In this document: one piece after another, positions 24,954 through 32,751 of the stretch | Position numbering within the stretch: position 1 is the stretch's first letter | Layout of the letters: every line of letters begins with the position of its first letter | NCBI GenBank assembly: GCA_964557125.1 | Contig: CAZKYX010000001.1 | Coordinates: 1-64,000 of the forward strand | Origin: CAZKYX01 sp964557125 | GTDB taxonomy: Bacteria > Patescibacteriota > Microgenomatia > Levybacterales > GWA1-39-11 | Length of the DNA: 64,000 nt | Direction of reading: 5' to 3' | Made by a program: the position numbers and the translations under genes | Notes under the pieces: model-generated | What the model was told of the DNA's origin: nothing | Seen by the model: only the letters and a program-made list of their open reading frames with translations | Database searches by the model: none

Positions 24954-25742
24954 ATAGATATCCTTCAACTCTGCTCCAGTTGGAGTTGAGAACATGGTTT
25001 CAGGGCCTGTTGCAATGGTTCTCATTACATCAGGAAAAGCATCCGCACCAATGGCAATGGTATAGACCGTTACTCCAAGAGCTTTTATTTCATCAGCTGG
25101 ATTCGGTACTGCTGCATTGGGATATTGTGAGTTGGGATCTTTGTTGCTTCCGTCAACCGGTCTTCCGTCTGACACGAAGATGTAGGAAAATTGTTTGTCA
25201 GGATAATCCGTGACTGCTTTCTCAAGGATTGTTTTTGAAAAGAAAAGTGCGTCTCTGGTTGGGGTTGCATCCCGTGGGGTTAAGGCGGAAATCTTGGCGG
25301 CTACTTCTGCTTTTACGTCTCCGTATCGGCTCACTTTTACCTCCTCAACGCGTGCAATTGTATCAAACGAATGAATACCTATTATTGACTCATCTGATAG
25401 ATTGGATGTATAGCCTAAAGCAGCTTCCTTTAAGCTAGCCATTTTAGTAATTGGATTTCCCATGGAGCCTGAGCGATCAAGCATCATAACGGTAGCAGAG
25501 GTCTGCGAGCACTCTTTAAATTTAATGGTACGCAGTTGTAGTCCTCTATCGCCTTCAGCGGAAGGCTCTTCGACAATAACTTCAATGTCCCCAGTCTCCC
25601 CCGGATCTGAAAGGGTAGATTTTGGAAGAACACCGCGAGTGAGAAGAACAGCAGCGCCAACTGCAAGAAGAATAAATGCTAGTACCATGAATTTTGCAGA
25701 TACTAACGAAACTGTAGGAGCAGCCACAACTTTACGACCCAT
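24915..25742 (-). CDS. Membrane-anchored von Willebrand factor A domain protein
   Basis: 275 aa from ATG 25742; TACAAT ends exactly 6 nt upstream, so the longer reading frame to 25778 is unlikely. TM helix (about 16-35), then an extracytoplasmic vWA domain (about 80-270) with a MIDAS motif: DRSGSM (89-94), a Thr in PRDATPTRD, and VSDGRP. Such domains bind Mg2+ and protein ligands, often in adhesion or surface assembly. A candidate ligand-binding partner for the surface cluster. Its 3' end is tandemly repeated downstream. Confidence 0.88.
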   Translation of the reverse strand: MGRKVVAAPTVSLVSAKFMVLAFILLAVGAAVLLTRGVLPKSTLSDPGETGDIEVIVEEPSAEGDRGLQLRTIKFKECSQTSATVMMLDRSGSMGNPITKMASLKEAALGYTSNLSDESIIGIHSFDTIARVEEVKVSRYGDVKAEVAAKISALTPRDATPTRDALFFSKTILEKAVTDYPDKQFSYIFVSDGRPVDGSNKDPNSQYPNAAVPNPADEIKALGVTVYTIAIGADAFPDVMRTIATGPETMFSTPTGAELKDIYKKIATRQCNELK

Positions 25743-25748
25743 GCTTAC

Positions 25749-25754
25749 ATTGTA
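25749..25754 (-). promoter_or_regulatory. -10 box defining the vWA start
   Basis: TACAAT on the minus strand, 6 nt from ATG 25742. A transcription start at the ATG would be leaderless. Confidence 0.6.
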
Positions 25755-25826
25755 AGCACAGAAATTGATGGAAATCAATTTCTGAACATTTAATGCCTAG
25801 TTCTTGATTCTTTACCTCATATTTGA

Positions 25827-25909
25827 TATACTCTCAAACATTACACATGCTCTTGATTACTTCCTGGTTGTAATACACCTCAGGAGCAGAGGAAAAAAGG
25901 AATAAAAAT
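25827..25909 (+). promoter_or_regulatory. rpsB promoter and leader with Shine-Dalgarno
   Basis: TATACT at 25827-25832 is followed by a ~70-nt leader ending in AGAGGAAAAAAGGAATAAAA before the ATG. This is one of the few genes here with a real leader and purine-rich SD. A short stem (TCCTG/CAGGA) may form near the SD, as in ribosomal-protein leaders; autoregulation by S2 is possible but unproven. Confidence 0.55.
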
Positions 25910-26728
25910 ATGAGACAAATCACATTAGAAGAATTATTGGAAGCTGGCTGTCATTTTGGACATCAAGTTAATAGACGCAATCCAAAATCAAACAGATATA
26001 TTTTTGAAGCCCGACAGGGTGTTCATATCATAAATCTTGAAGACACCCACAAAAAGCTCCTTGAAGCAGCTGAATTTTTGAAAAAATTAGCAGCAGCTGG
26101 AGGAACTATTATTGTTGTCGGTACAAAAAGACAAGCAAAAGTTATAGTTGAGGAAGAAGTAACAAGAGCACGAGAAGTAAATCCCGATAATATTCACTAT
26201 GTAAAATCCCGATGGATTGGTGGAATATTAACTAATTTTGGAGAAGTATCCAAAAACTTTAAAAGACTTCATGATCTTGAAAAAATCATTAATTCCCCAG
26301 ACCGCGGTGGATATACAAAAAGAGAAGTAGTGCTTTTTGAAAAAGAACTCCAAAAATTGAACGAATTTTATCAGGGAATTGCTGACATGAAGGGAATTCC
26401 AGCAGCTGTATTTATCATTGATACTCACGCAGAAGACACAGCAGTAAGAGAAGCATCAAGAACTGGAGTTACAACCGTTGGTATCACCGATACAAATTCA
26501 GACCCTACGGCAATAGATCACCCAATCCCTGCGAATGATGATGCAGTTGGTTCTATAAAATTAATTACTTCTTACCTTATCGACGCATGGATAGAAGGAA
26601 GCAAAGACAAAACCAAATCAGATAACGCAGCAGCGGAGTTAGCAGCAAAAGAGGCTGCAAAACAAGCTCAGGAAGCAGCAGCTGCAGCAGCTAAAGCTGA
26701 GAAAGAGGCAGCTAAGACAGCTGCATAA
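25910..26728 (+). CDS. rpsB: 30S ribosomal protein uS2
   Basis: 272 aa. Typical S2 motifs: LLEAGCHFGHQVNRRNPKS near the N-terminus, VGTKRQAK, the RWIGGILTNF segment and a VGITDTNSDP close. The last ~35 residues are an Ala/Lys/Glu-rich helical tail beyond the usual core. It is followed by tsf, the conserved rpsB-tsf pair, separated by a 76-bp AT-rich spacer. Confidence 0.97.
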   Translation: MRQITLEELLEAGCHFGHQVNRRNPKSNRYIFEARQGVHIINLEDTHKKLLEAAEFLKKLAAAGGTIIVVGTKRQAKVIVEEEVTRAREVNPDNIHYVKSRWIGGILTNFGEVSKNFKRLHDLEKIINSPDRGGYTKREVVLFEKELQKLNEFYQGIADMKGIPAAVFIIDTHAEDTAVREASRTGVTTVGITDTNSDPTAIDHPIPANDDAVGSIKLITSYLIDAWIEGSKDKTKSDNAAAELAAKEAAKQAQEAAAAAAKAEKEAAKTAA

Positions 26729-26804
26729 TTTGAAATTTTAAATTTAGAATTTTAAATCAAATCCAAATTAATCAATTCATTAAAAATTGAATAAAAATTA
26801 AAAA

Positions 26805-27257
26805 ATGAATATTAGTGCAACGCAAATCAAGGAACTTAGAGAATTAACCCAAGCGGGTTTTGCCGATTGTAAAAACGCGCTTGAAGAAGCAGAGGGTGAT
26901 ATGAAAAAAGCTCAGGAAATTCTAAGAAAAAAAGGATTTGAAAAAGCTGCAAAAAAGGGAGATAGAGCAACAGGACAAGGACTTGTTGAAAGTTATGTTC
27001 ATCAAAATGGAAAAGTAGGAGTACTTGTTAGTCTTCTTTGCGAGACAGACTTTGTGGCAAGAACTGATGAATTCAAATTCCTAGCACACGAAATTGCCAT
27101 GCAGGTGGCTGCAATGAATCCAAAGGATACAGCTGCACTTCTCAAGCAAGAGTATATTCGAGATGGCTCAAGAACAATCAATGATTTAGTTACTGAAACC
27201 ATCGCAAAACTCGGTGAGAACATACAGCTTGGCAGTTTTTCAAGAGAAGAAGTTTAA
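26805..27257 (+). CDS. tsf: Elongation factor Ts (short form)
   Basis: 150 aa, against 283 in E. coli and about 196 in Thermus. It holds the N-terminal UBA-like domain (IKELRELTQAGFADCKNALEEAEGD, quoted here only as its conserved region 9-33) and one core subdomain with the EF-Tu nucleotide-exchange motif TDFVAR (about 81-86). The second core subdomain and coiled coil are missing. It should still exchange GDP on EF-Tu, probably as a dimer like the Thermus protein. No SD is visible before the ATG. Confidence 0.95.
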   Translation: MNISATQIKELRELTQAGFADCKNALEEAEGDMKKAQEILRKKGFEKAAKKGDRATGQGLVESYVHQNGKVGVLVSLLCETDFVARTDEFKFLAHEIAMQVAAMNPKDTAALLKQEYIRDGSRTINDLVTETIAKLGENIQLGSFSREEV

Positions 27258-27379
27258 AACCTCGCAATTTCTAAGTACTAATTTCTAATTTCTAATTAAT
27301 TTTTTTAAATTCCTAATTTGGATTTGATTAGTAATTAGGGTAATTAGTAATTAGACATTTATATAACAACTTTTTCCTG

Positions 27380-27385
27380 TATAAT
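27380..27385 (+). promoter_or_regulatory. -10 box of rseP, leaderless spacing
   Basis: TATAAT with TATTGA (6 nt) between it and the ATG at 27392. Confidence 0.65.
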
Positions 27386-27391
27386 TATTGA

Positions 27392-28492
27392 ATGTTTGTA
27401 ACCATTCTAGTATTCGTTCTCATTCTCTCGGTACTCGTACTCGTTCATGAGTTCGGTCATTTTATTACTGCAAAGAAATTGGGAATAAAAGTAGAGGAGT
27501 TTGGAATAGGATTTCCTCCACGAGTATTTGGTAAAAAAATCGGCGAAACAGTGTACTCAGTAAATTTACTTCCCATTGGAGGCTTTGTGAAGTTGTATGG
27601 TGAGGATAATGCGGGTGGGGGGAGCATTAAAAAAACAACAGCAGCTGTACAAGCAGATTTGGAGCGCGCATTTTTTGCTAGGCCATTGTGGCAGCGGATG
27701 CTGGTAGTAACGGCTGGTGTTGTTATGAATTTTATTCTGGCAGTTGTCATTATTTCTTATCTTTTTGCGAGCCAAGGTGTTTCTGTTCCAACTGAGAATG
27801 TTGTCGTCACTGATGTTTTGAAAAATTCTCCAGCAGCGCTTGCAGGTCTTCAAAAAGACGACAGAATACTTTCTATCAACGGAATAAAACTTACTGAGAC
27901 TGAAGTATTTATAAGAGTCGCCCAGAGCAACAAAGGAAAAGAAGTTGTGCTTCAGGTTGATAGAGCGGGGAAGGTATCGAGCGTAACGGTGGTGCCACGT
28001 ATTAACTATCCAAAAGGAGAGGGACCAATTGGAGTTGGAATTTCCAATATAGAAATTAAAAAATATACATGGTATGAGGCTCCTTTTTATGGAACGGTAG
28101 AAGCACTCAAATTTACATGGCTTATTTTGCAAGGCTTGGGAACGATGGTTGGCGATTTGGTCTTTAGAGGAATAAAGCCCGAAGGAGTAGCAGGACCCAT
28201 CGGTGTTGCACAACTTACTGGTCAAGCAGTATCAGTTGGGTTTGCTGCCGTGCTTTGGTTCACAGCCCTCTTATCATTGAATCTTGCAGTGTTAAATATC
28301 TTGCCAATTCCAGCACTTGATGGAGGAAGATTTTTCTTTATGGTGATTGAGCTGGTAACAAGACGTAAGGTCAGTCAAAGGTATGAGTCACTTGCTCACG
28401 CAGTAGGGCTTGTGATGCTCCTTTCTCTTATGGTTGTTATCACTCTTCTTGATATCTCCCGCGTTGTGCAAGGGAAGAGTATACTACCTTAA
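27392..28492 (+). CDS. rseP: Site-2 intramembrane metalloprotease (RseP/M50 family)
   Basis: 366 aa. Zinc motif HEFGH (H19, E20, H23) in the first TM helix, one PDZ domain (about 125-215, with SPAALAGLQKDDRI), and the second catalytic motif NILPIPALDGGR (about 305-316). Four TM helices are expected. RseP-type proteases cut anti-sigma factors or signal-peptide remnants within the membrane. It has its own promoter after rpsB-tsf, and its stop codon directly abuts the left inverted repeat of the S23 element at 28493. Confidence 0.95.
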   Translation: MFVTILVFVLILSVLVLVHEFGHFITAKKLGIKVEEFGIGFPPRVFGKKIGETVYSVNLLPIGGFVKLYGEDNAGGGSIKKTTAAVQADLERAFFARPLWQRMLVVTAGVVMNFILAVVIISYLFASQGVSVPTENVVVTDVLKNSPAALAGLQKDDRILSINGIKLTETEVFIRVAQSNKGKEVVLQVDRAGKVSSVTVVPRINYPKGEGPIGVGISNIEIKKYTWYEAPFYGTVEALKFTWLILQGLGTMVGDLVFRGIKPEGVAGPIGVAQLTGQAVSVGFAAVLWFTALLSLNLAVLNILPIPALDGGRFFFMVIELVTRRKVSQRYESLAHAVGLVMLLSLMVVITLLDISRVVQGKSILP

Positions 28493-28560
28493 GAATAAGC
28501 CAATATACAAATAATCCAATATACAAATAAACCAATATAAAAATAAACCAACATATAAAT
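28493..28560. repeat. Left inverted-repeat array flanking S23 gene A
   Basis: Begins GAATAAGCCAATATACAAAT and continues as 16-20 bp units (CCAATATACAAATAA). Its outer ~28 bp match the reverse complement of 28934-28968. It also provides TATAAA 6 nt before the S23 ATG. A related array is at 50118-50160. Confidence 0.8.
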
Positions 28561-28565
28561 AGAGA

Positions 28566-28925
28566 ATGGTAAATAGGGAGAGGATTGATATATATAAAAG
28601 AATATTCGGTTTGGTTGTAAATGTAATAAAGGTTTTAAATCGAATTCCCAAAACTCCAACTAATTTAATAATTATTAATCAACTTACTCGTTCCGTTACT
28701 TCGATGGGTGCAAATGGAGAAGAGGCAGATGGTTCTTCCACTAAAAAAGATTTCGTTCATTGTTTTACAATTGTTAGAAAAGAAGGAAAAGAAACGCTTT
28801 TCTGGTTGAAGTTAATTTCTAGCACGAATACTGGTTTTGAAGATGATATAAATCCTTTGATTCAAGAAGGTAATGAAATTATCGCCATTGTAAGTACGAT
28901 AATAAAAAAAATCTTAGATAAATAA
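28566..28925 (+). CDS. Four-helix-bundle protein (S23/rRNA intervening-sequence protein family), A
   Basis: 119 aa, all-helical, with the family pattern: an N-terminal helix, a central LIIINQLTRSVTSMGANGEEA segment (conserved region about 37-57; the family reads QLxRSxxSIxANxxEG), then KDFVHCFTIVRKEGKETLFWL. S23 proteins were first found as ORFs inside 23S rRNA intervening sequences, and resemble Avd of diversity-generating retroelements; they bind nucleic acid. This gene is free-standing and flanked by inverted repeats, so it may be part of a small mobile or structural element. Confidence 0.85.
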   Translation: MVNRERIDIYKRIFGLVVNVIKVLNRIPKTPTNLIIINQLTRSVTSMGANGEEADGSSTKKDFVHCFTIVRKEGKETLFWLKLISSTNTGFEDDINPLIQEGNEIIAIVSTIIKKILDK

Positions 28926-28933
28926 ACTTCTTG

Positions 28934-28968
28934 ATTGGATTATTCTTTATTTGTATATTTGTTTATTC
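28934..28968. repeat. Right inverted-repeat arm flanking S23 gene A
   Basis: ATTGGATTATTCTTTATTTG continuing to GTTTATTC; the reverse complement matches the outer part of the left array (28493 onward), both ends being GAATAA outward. It lies 8 nt after the S23 stop codon. Confidence 0.75.
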
Positions 28969-29014
28969 ATAATTGATATTTTGCAGTAGGTTTGCTATTC
29001 TTAACCGTACTTCT

Positions 29015-29581
29015 ATGGACGGTAATCAAATAATTTCACAAACAAGAAATCACATGCAAAAGGCCTTCGAGGTTTTAAAAGACGATTTCGGAACAGTTAA
29101 AACCGGCAAGGCTGCCCCCCAACTTGTTGAGAACGTGGTCATTAATGCATACCAAGGGTCTGCAAGACTTAAGGTTATGGAGCTAGCTACCATTCACGTG
29201 CAAGACACTCAAACGCTTATCATAACTCCTTTTGATCAAAGTGTTTTGGGAGAAATTGAAAAAGGGATTTCAGATTCTCAAATGGGATTAGGTCTTGCAG
29301 TAGCCGGTACCAATATTCGAGTAACCATTCCCCCGTTAACGCAGGAAAGGCGTGAGGAGTTTGTGAAATTAATTCACAAAAAGGCAGAGAATGGAAAGAT
29401 AATGATACGTCAAGCACGGCAAGAAGGAAAAGACTTTGTTAAGAAACTAAAAGACGATGGGCATATTTCTGAGGATGAAGTAGAGCGTCTTGAAAAAGAA
29501 ATTCAGAAGCTTACTGATGAAAATGTAGCAAAAATTGATGATGCTGCTGTCATGAAAGAAAAAGAGCTGATGACGGTATGA
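29015..29581 (+). CDS. frr: Ribosome recycling factor
   Basis: 188 aa from ATG 29015 (the frame is open upstream). Matches RRF throughout: an N-terminal helix, VKTGKAAPQLVEN (the usual RTGRAxPxLL region), ATIHVQDTQTLIITPFD, GTNIRVTIPPLTQERREEF, and a C-terminal coiled segment ending in ILxE-like spacing. It splits post-termination 70S ribosomes with EF-G. TATTCT lies 13 nt upstream. It is followed by recR after ~80 bp. Confidence 0.95.
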   Translation: MDGNQIISQTRNHMQKAFEVLKDDFGTVKTGKAAPQLVENVVINAYQGSARLKVMELATIHVQDTQTLIITPFDQSVLGEIEKGISDSQMGLGLAVAGTNIRVTIPPLTQERREEFVKLIHKKAENGKIMIRQARQEGKDFVKKLKDDGHISEDEVERLEKEIQKLTDENVAKIDDAAVMKEKELMTV

Positions 29582-29663
29582 TAAATAGGTGCATGGTTAG
29601 ATTGTTGCATAGCTAAAAATATTTTAACCATTAACCATTTAGCCATTCGAGCCATTTATTTCC

Positions 29664-30272
29664 ATGAAAATTCCAAAAGCGATTGAAAATGTAATTGAAG
29701 GTTTTGAAAGACTCCCCGGCATTGGTCCAAAGTCGGCACAACGACTTGGGTTTTATTTATTACGTGTTCCCCAAAGTGATTTGGACGATTTTGCAGAGAG
29801 TCTTTCTAATCTTAAGAAAAATACTATGATGTGTAGTATTTGTAGCAATATTGGGAATGGGCAGTCTTGTGAGGTATGTGCTGACCCACAGCGCGACAGC
29901 ACAACAATCTGTGTGGTTGAGGATCCTCTTGATGTAATTGCGGTTGAAAAAAGTGGTAAGTATGATGGGCTGTATCACGTATTGCATGGAGTCATTGATC
30001 CCCTTAATTCAATAGGACCTGATGATATATTTATTCCACAATTAATTGCAAGAATTAAGAATAATGAATCAAGTATTAAGGAAATAATAGTTGCCACCAA
30101 TCCGACCATGGAGGGGGATGCAACCTCAATGTACCTTGTTAAAAAAATAAAGGAGCAAGAATCAAGTATAAAGGTCAGTAGGATAGGTCGCGGGTTGCCA
30201 ATGGGAGCTGACATAGAATACGCTGATGAGACAACAATTGGCAGGGCTCTTGAGGGAAGACGGGAATATTAG
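29664..30272 (+). CDS. recR: Recombination protein RecR
   Basis: 202 aa, the usual size. Helix-hairpin-helix LPGIGPKSAQRL (17-28), four-Cys zinc finger C57-x2-C60-x8-C69-x2-C72, then a Toprim domain with VVEDPLD and ATNPTMEGDATSMYL. It acts with RecO/RecF in loading RecA at gaps. Its stop codon TAG is the first TAG of a heptamer array. Confidence 0.95.
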   Translation: MKIPKAIENVIEGFERLPGIGPKSAQRLGFYLLRVPQSDLDDFAESLSNLKKNTMMCSICSNIGNGQSCEVCADPQRDSTTICVVEDPLDVIAVEKSGKYDGLYHVLHGVIDPLNSIGPDDIFIPQLIARIKNNESSIKEIIVATNPTMEGDATSMYLVKKIKEQESSIKVSRIGRGLPMGADIEYADETTIGRALEGRREY

Positions 30273-30300
30273 GTTTTAGGTTTTAGGTTGTAGGTTGTAG
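30270..30300. repeat. Heptamer-type array starting at the recR stop codon
   Basis: TAGGTTTTAGGTTTTAGGTT followed by GTAGGTTGTAG. The first TAG is the recR stop. Confidence 0.85.
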
Positions 30301-30353
30301 TAAAAATAAGAAGGGCTTCGAATAACTACGAACGAAGAACAAACCACGAATAA

Positions 30354-31499
30354 TTAGGATGTTTGGGCGCCGCCCAGAGGGCTCTGCTCGGCGGGCGTAT
30401 CTTCTGCGGGAGTTTCTGTGGCGTGAGCTTCTGTGGCGGAAGGGGTAGCGACTGGATTTGTCCATGAGGGGCTTACGCCTCCCATTGGATTTGCAAGACC
30501 TGCTGCGGGAGCTTTTGGTGTTTCTGTTGCTGCGGGAGCTGCTTCTTCAGTAACTGGTGTTGCGATAGGCTCAGGCTGTAAGATGCTTGGCATCTCAGGC
30601 ATTGTTGGATTTACTATGGCAGCAGGTACTTCTGTAACTGGAGCGGAATCAGTTTTAGGAGCGGCGTCGGGAGCGCTGGCGTCGCCCAGAGGGCTTTGCC
30701 CGGCGGGAGCTATGTTATCCATAGTTGTTGCAAGAGATCGTCCGTCTGTTGCCGAGACAGGCGCTGTAGGAGCTTCAACCGGAGTGGCAGGTGTTTCTGC
30801 TGCTGGAGTTACTTCAGGTGTTATTTCCGCAGGAGCTGGCCAAGCTGGAGCGACTGGTGCGGCAGGCTCGCCCAGAGGGCTCTGCTCGGCGGGGGTTTCG
30901 ACAGCAGCGGGTTTTGCAGCTGGAGTAGTTGCGGCAGGAGAAATTGTTGCGTCATCTGTTGTCGTATTTGCTGGTCCTGATGCATTTGCTGTTGCTGGTT
31001 CTTCGAGAGCAGAAGTAATTCCGCTCGACGGAGCGCTTGCTTCAGGAGATGCACCGGTTGTGGTAGCTGGAGCGCTTGCTTCAGGAGAAGCGGGTGCTCC
31101 TCCCCAAAGACTTGCTGCTGGAACAACAGGCTCTGGACTTGCGCTCTTTGCTGCTTCTGGTGCTGGTGTTCCCCAAGAGGATGCGGGAGCGGCTTCAGTT
31201 GCAGGTTTTGGTGCCTCAACAGGTACCCCCCAAGAAGTAGCTGGTGCAGGTGCTGCGGCTGCTGCTGTTTCAGAACCAACAGCTGACAATCCACCAAGTC
31301 CTGATGTTTCAGGAGCTGCTGGAGTGCTGACTGGTGCAACAATAGGAGTGGTGTCAGGAGTTACTGATGTTGCAGGTACTGCTGCTGCGGGTTTTTTAGC
31401 CAAAGATGGAAAAACTTTATGTAGCCAAGGTGTCTTTTCTTGTGTAGGTGCGGGTGCTACTGCAACTGTGGACTGTTCTGGGCTATCGTTGTTATTCAT
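30354..31499 (-). CDS. Pro/Ala-rich low-complexity protein with three in-frame palindromic elements
   Basis: 381 aa, not recognised. Dominated by Ala, Pro, Thr, Ser and Glu, with only a short basic segment (about 22-37, PWLHKVFPSLAKKP) of ordinary composition. No signal peptide or TM helix. PAEQSPLG or PAGQSPLG occurs three times, each the translation of a GC-rich palindromic element (30367, 30679, 30865), and ASPEASAP occurs twice. Probably disordered; it could be a spacer or adaptor. TAGTCT lies 9 nt upstream. A long open frame also exists on the plus strand but is a composition shadow. Confidence 0.65.
   Translation of the reverse strand: MNNNDSPEQSTVAVAPAPTQEKTPWLHKVFPSLAKKPAAAVPATSVTPDTTPIVAPVSTPAAPETSGLGGLSAVGSETAAAAAPAPATSWGVPVEAPKPATEAAPASSWGTPAPEAAKSASPEPVVPAASLWGGAPASPEASAPATTTGASPEASAPSSGITSALEEPATANASGPANTTTDDATISPAATTPAAKPAAVETPAEQSPLGEPAAPVAPAWPAPAEITPEVTPAAETPATPVEAPTAPVSATDGRSLATTMDNIAPAGQSPLGDASAPDAAPKTDSAPVTEVPAAIVNPTMPEMPSILQPEPIATPVTEEAAPAATETPKAPAAGLANPMGGVSPSWTNPVATPSATEAHATETPAEDTPAEQSPLGGAQTS
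30367..30395. repeat. GC-rich palindromic element, copy 3 (coding)
   Basis: Translated on the minus strand as PAEQSPLGGA four codons before the stop of the Pro/Ala-rich protein. Confidence 0.9.
30679..30707. repeat. GC-rich palindromic element, copy 4 (coding)
   Basis: In-frame copy translated as PAGQSPLGDA within the Pro/Ala-rich protein. Confidence 0.9.
30865..30893. repeat. GC-rich palindromic element, copy 5 (coding)
   Basis: In-frame copy translated as PAEQSPLGEP within the same protein. Confidence 0.9.
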
Positions 31500-31544
31500 A
31501 CAATATTCAGACTACAGTATTTGAAATATATTTGTCAAGAGAAG

Positions 31545-31577
31545 TTTAGGTTTTGGGTTGCAGGTTTTAGGTTTTGG
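31545..31577. repeat. Heptamer array on the 3' side of S23 gene B
   Basis: TTTAGGTTTTGGGTTGCAGG then TTTTAGGTTTTGG. Its reverse complement supplies the last codons and TAA stop of the S23 gene (AAA-ACC-TAA). It is in inverted orientation to the array at 31944-31977. Confidence 0.8.
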
Positions 31578-31932
31578 AAGAAAAAGAAAGCTTTTTAATA
31601 AGAGCATTAAGCATCTTAGAGATAATCGTAATTTGGTCTAACAAATTTTCATACTCGGTTTTATTAACATAACCTATTCGATTTGCTATGATAATTTGTG
31701 TTTCAAGTTCTGCACAAGAACCATAAGAGATTCTTAAAAACTGAATGTACTCTTTCAGGGAGCCTCTTTTTTGACCCTCTGCGATATTAGAAGGAATCGA
31801 AACAGCGCATCTGGTCATTTGAGAAGTCAAGCCAAACTGTTCTTTAACAGGAAAATTTCGTGTCAGTGTGTAAATATCTTCGCATAGCTCAATTGCCTTT
31901 GTCCAAACAAGAAGGTCCTTATAAGAGCTCAT
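31567..31932 (-). CDS. Four-helix-bundle protein (S23/rRNA intervening-sequence protein family), B
   Basis: 121 aa. Classic family signature: SYKDLLVWTKAIELCEDIYT-like N-terminus, SQMTRCAVSIPSNIAEGQKR (about 37-56), and GSCAELETQIIIANRIGY (about 71-88). TATAGT ends 6 nt before the ATG. Flanked on both sides by heptamer arrays in inverted orientation, like S23 gene A. No rRNA gene surrounds it, so it is not an rRNA insertion here. Likely nucleic-acid-binding; function unknown. Confidence 0.93.
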   Translation of the reverse strand: MSSYKDLLVWTKAIELCEDIYTLTRNFPVKEQFGLTSQMTRCAVSIPSNIAEGQKRGSLKEYIQFLRISYGSCAELETQIIIANRIGYVNKTEYENLLDQITIISKMLNALIKKLSFSSKT

Positions 31933-31943
31933 GTATTAACTAT

Positions 31944-31977
31944 AACCTAAAACCCAAAACCTGAAACCTGAAACCTA
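31944..31977. repeat. Heptamer array between S23 gene B and the CofE-like gene
   Basis: AACCTAAAACCCAAAACCTG then AAACCTGAAACCTA. Its last TAG (minus strand) is the stop codon of the CofE-like gene. Confidence 0.85.
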
Positions 31978-32730
31978 TGCATCTCCTTTGTGCCAGGTGG
32001 CATTTTTAATGAGAGGGGCGTAGAGGTCGTCTTCAATATCTATGTGTAGTTGTTTTATTTCTTCCTCAGTAGGATTTCTGTCTTGAAAGGCAACGTAGTC
32101 AACATCGGTAATAAGAGCGAGTGGGGTTTGCTCTTGACCCTCACCCATGACACTTACTGCTGCAGCAGCAAGCCCATCCATGACATTTGATTGGGTTACG
32201 CGCATTTCGCGGCCAAACAAATCTGAAACACCCATATAATTATTAAGGGCTGCAAATCCGGAGTGTGCAATCGCTGCACCCGTTGTTCCCCAGCGAAGCG
32301 GAGTGGTCTTGCTGTCAGTAATAAGAACTCCTATATTTTTTAGGTTAAACTTTTGTGAAAGGTGTTCACGAATCCGATTCGCTGTTGTTTGAGCGTCTTT
32401 TGGCCAGAGAATGTAGTATCCATTGCCGTTGCTTTCATCAATCCCCGCAGTAGGTATGAGTAGGTTGTGAGTGATGGTGAGATAGAATCCATATTTGTTT
32501 TCGGATGCATCCAGATATCGTTCGCTTTCCTCTTTAACAAGCTGTGCCTTATCTTCCCTTTCAGTCTCGTGATTAATTTTTTGAATTCTCCCTTCGCAAA
32601 TCGAGATAATTTTAGAAGTAACGACAAGTACAGAGTTCTCTTCGAGAGTTAAGACATATTTGTCTATGACTGAAAATATATCAGTATCTTTTTCTGTAAT
32701 TTTGTGAGTTTTTATGGCTTTAATATTCAT
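31975..32730 (-). CDS. CofE-like gamma-glutamate ligase (F420-0:glutamate ligase family)
   Basis: 251 aa from ATG 32730, chosen because TATAAT ends 8 nt upstream; the frame continues to a TTG at 32739 that touches the -10 box. Family motifs: VVTSKIISICEGR (about 37-49), ITDSKTTPLRWGTTGAAI (about 135-152), and DLFGREMRVTQSNVMDGLAAAA (about 164-185, quoted in part). CofE adds glutamate to a GTP/metal-activated carboxylate. CPR lack F420, so the acceptor is more likely a folate or another cofactor; this is inference. The stop codon TAG comes from the adjoining array. Confidence 0.85.
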   Translation of the reverse strand: MNIKAIKTHKITEKDTDIFSVIDKYVLTLEENSVLVVTSKIISICEGRIQKINHETEREDKAQLVKEESERYLDASENKYGFYLTITHNLLIPTAGIDESNGNGYYILWPKDAQTTANRIREHLSQKFNLKNIGVLITDSKTTPLRWGTTGAAIAHSGFAALNNYMGVSDLFGREMRVTQSNVMDGLAAAAVSVMGEGQEQTPLALITDVDYVAFQDRNPTEEEIKQLHIDIEDDLYAPLIKNATWHKGDA

Positions 32731-32751
32731 GTGTGCCAATTATACAAAAAA

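Noticed and set aside
30433..31524. 363-codon open frame on the plus strand opposite the Pro/Ala-rich gene
   Set aside because: Gly/Ala/Val-rich antisense of a GC-rich low-complexity gene. The minus frame carries the in-frame PAEQSPLGG pattern shared with another gene and a promoter-like start.
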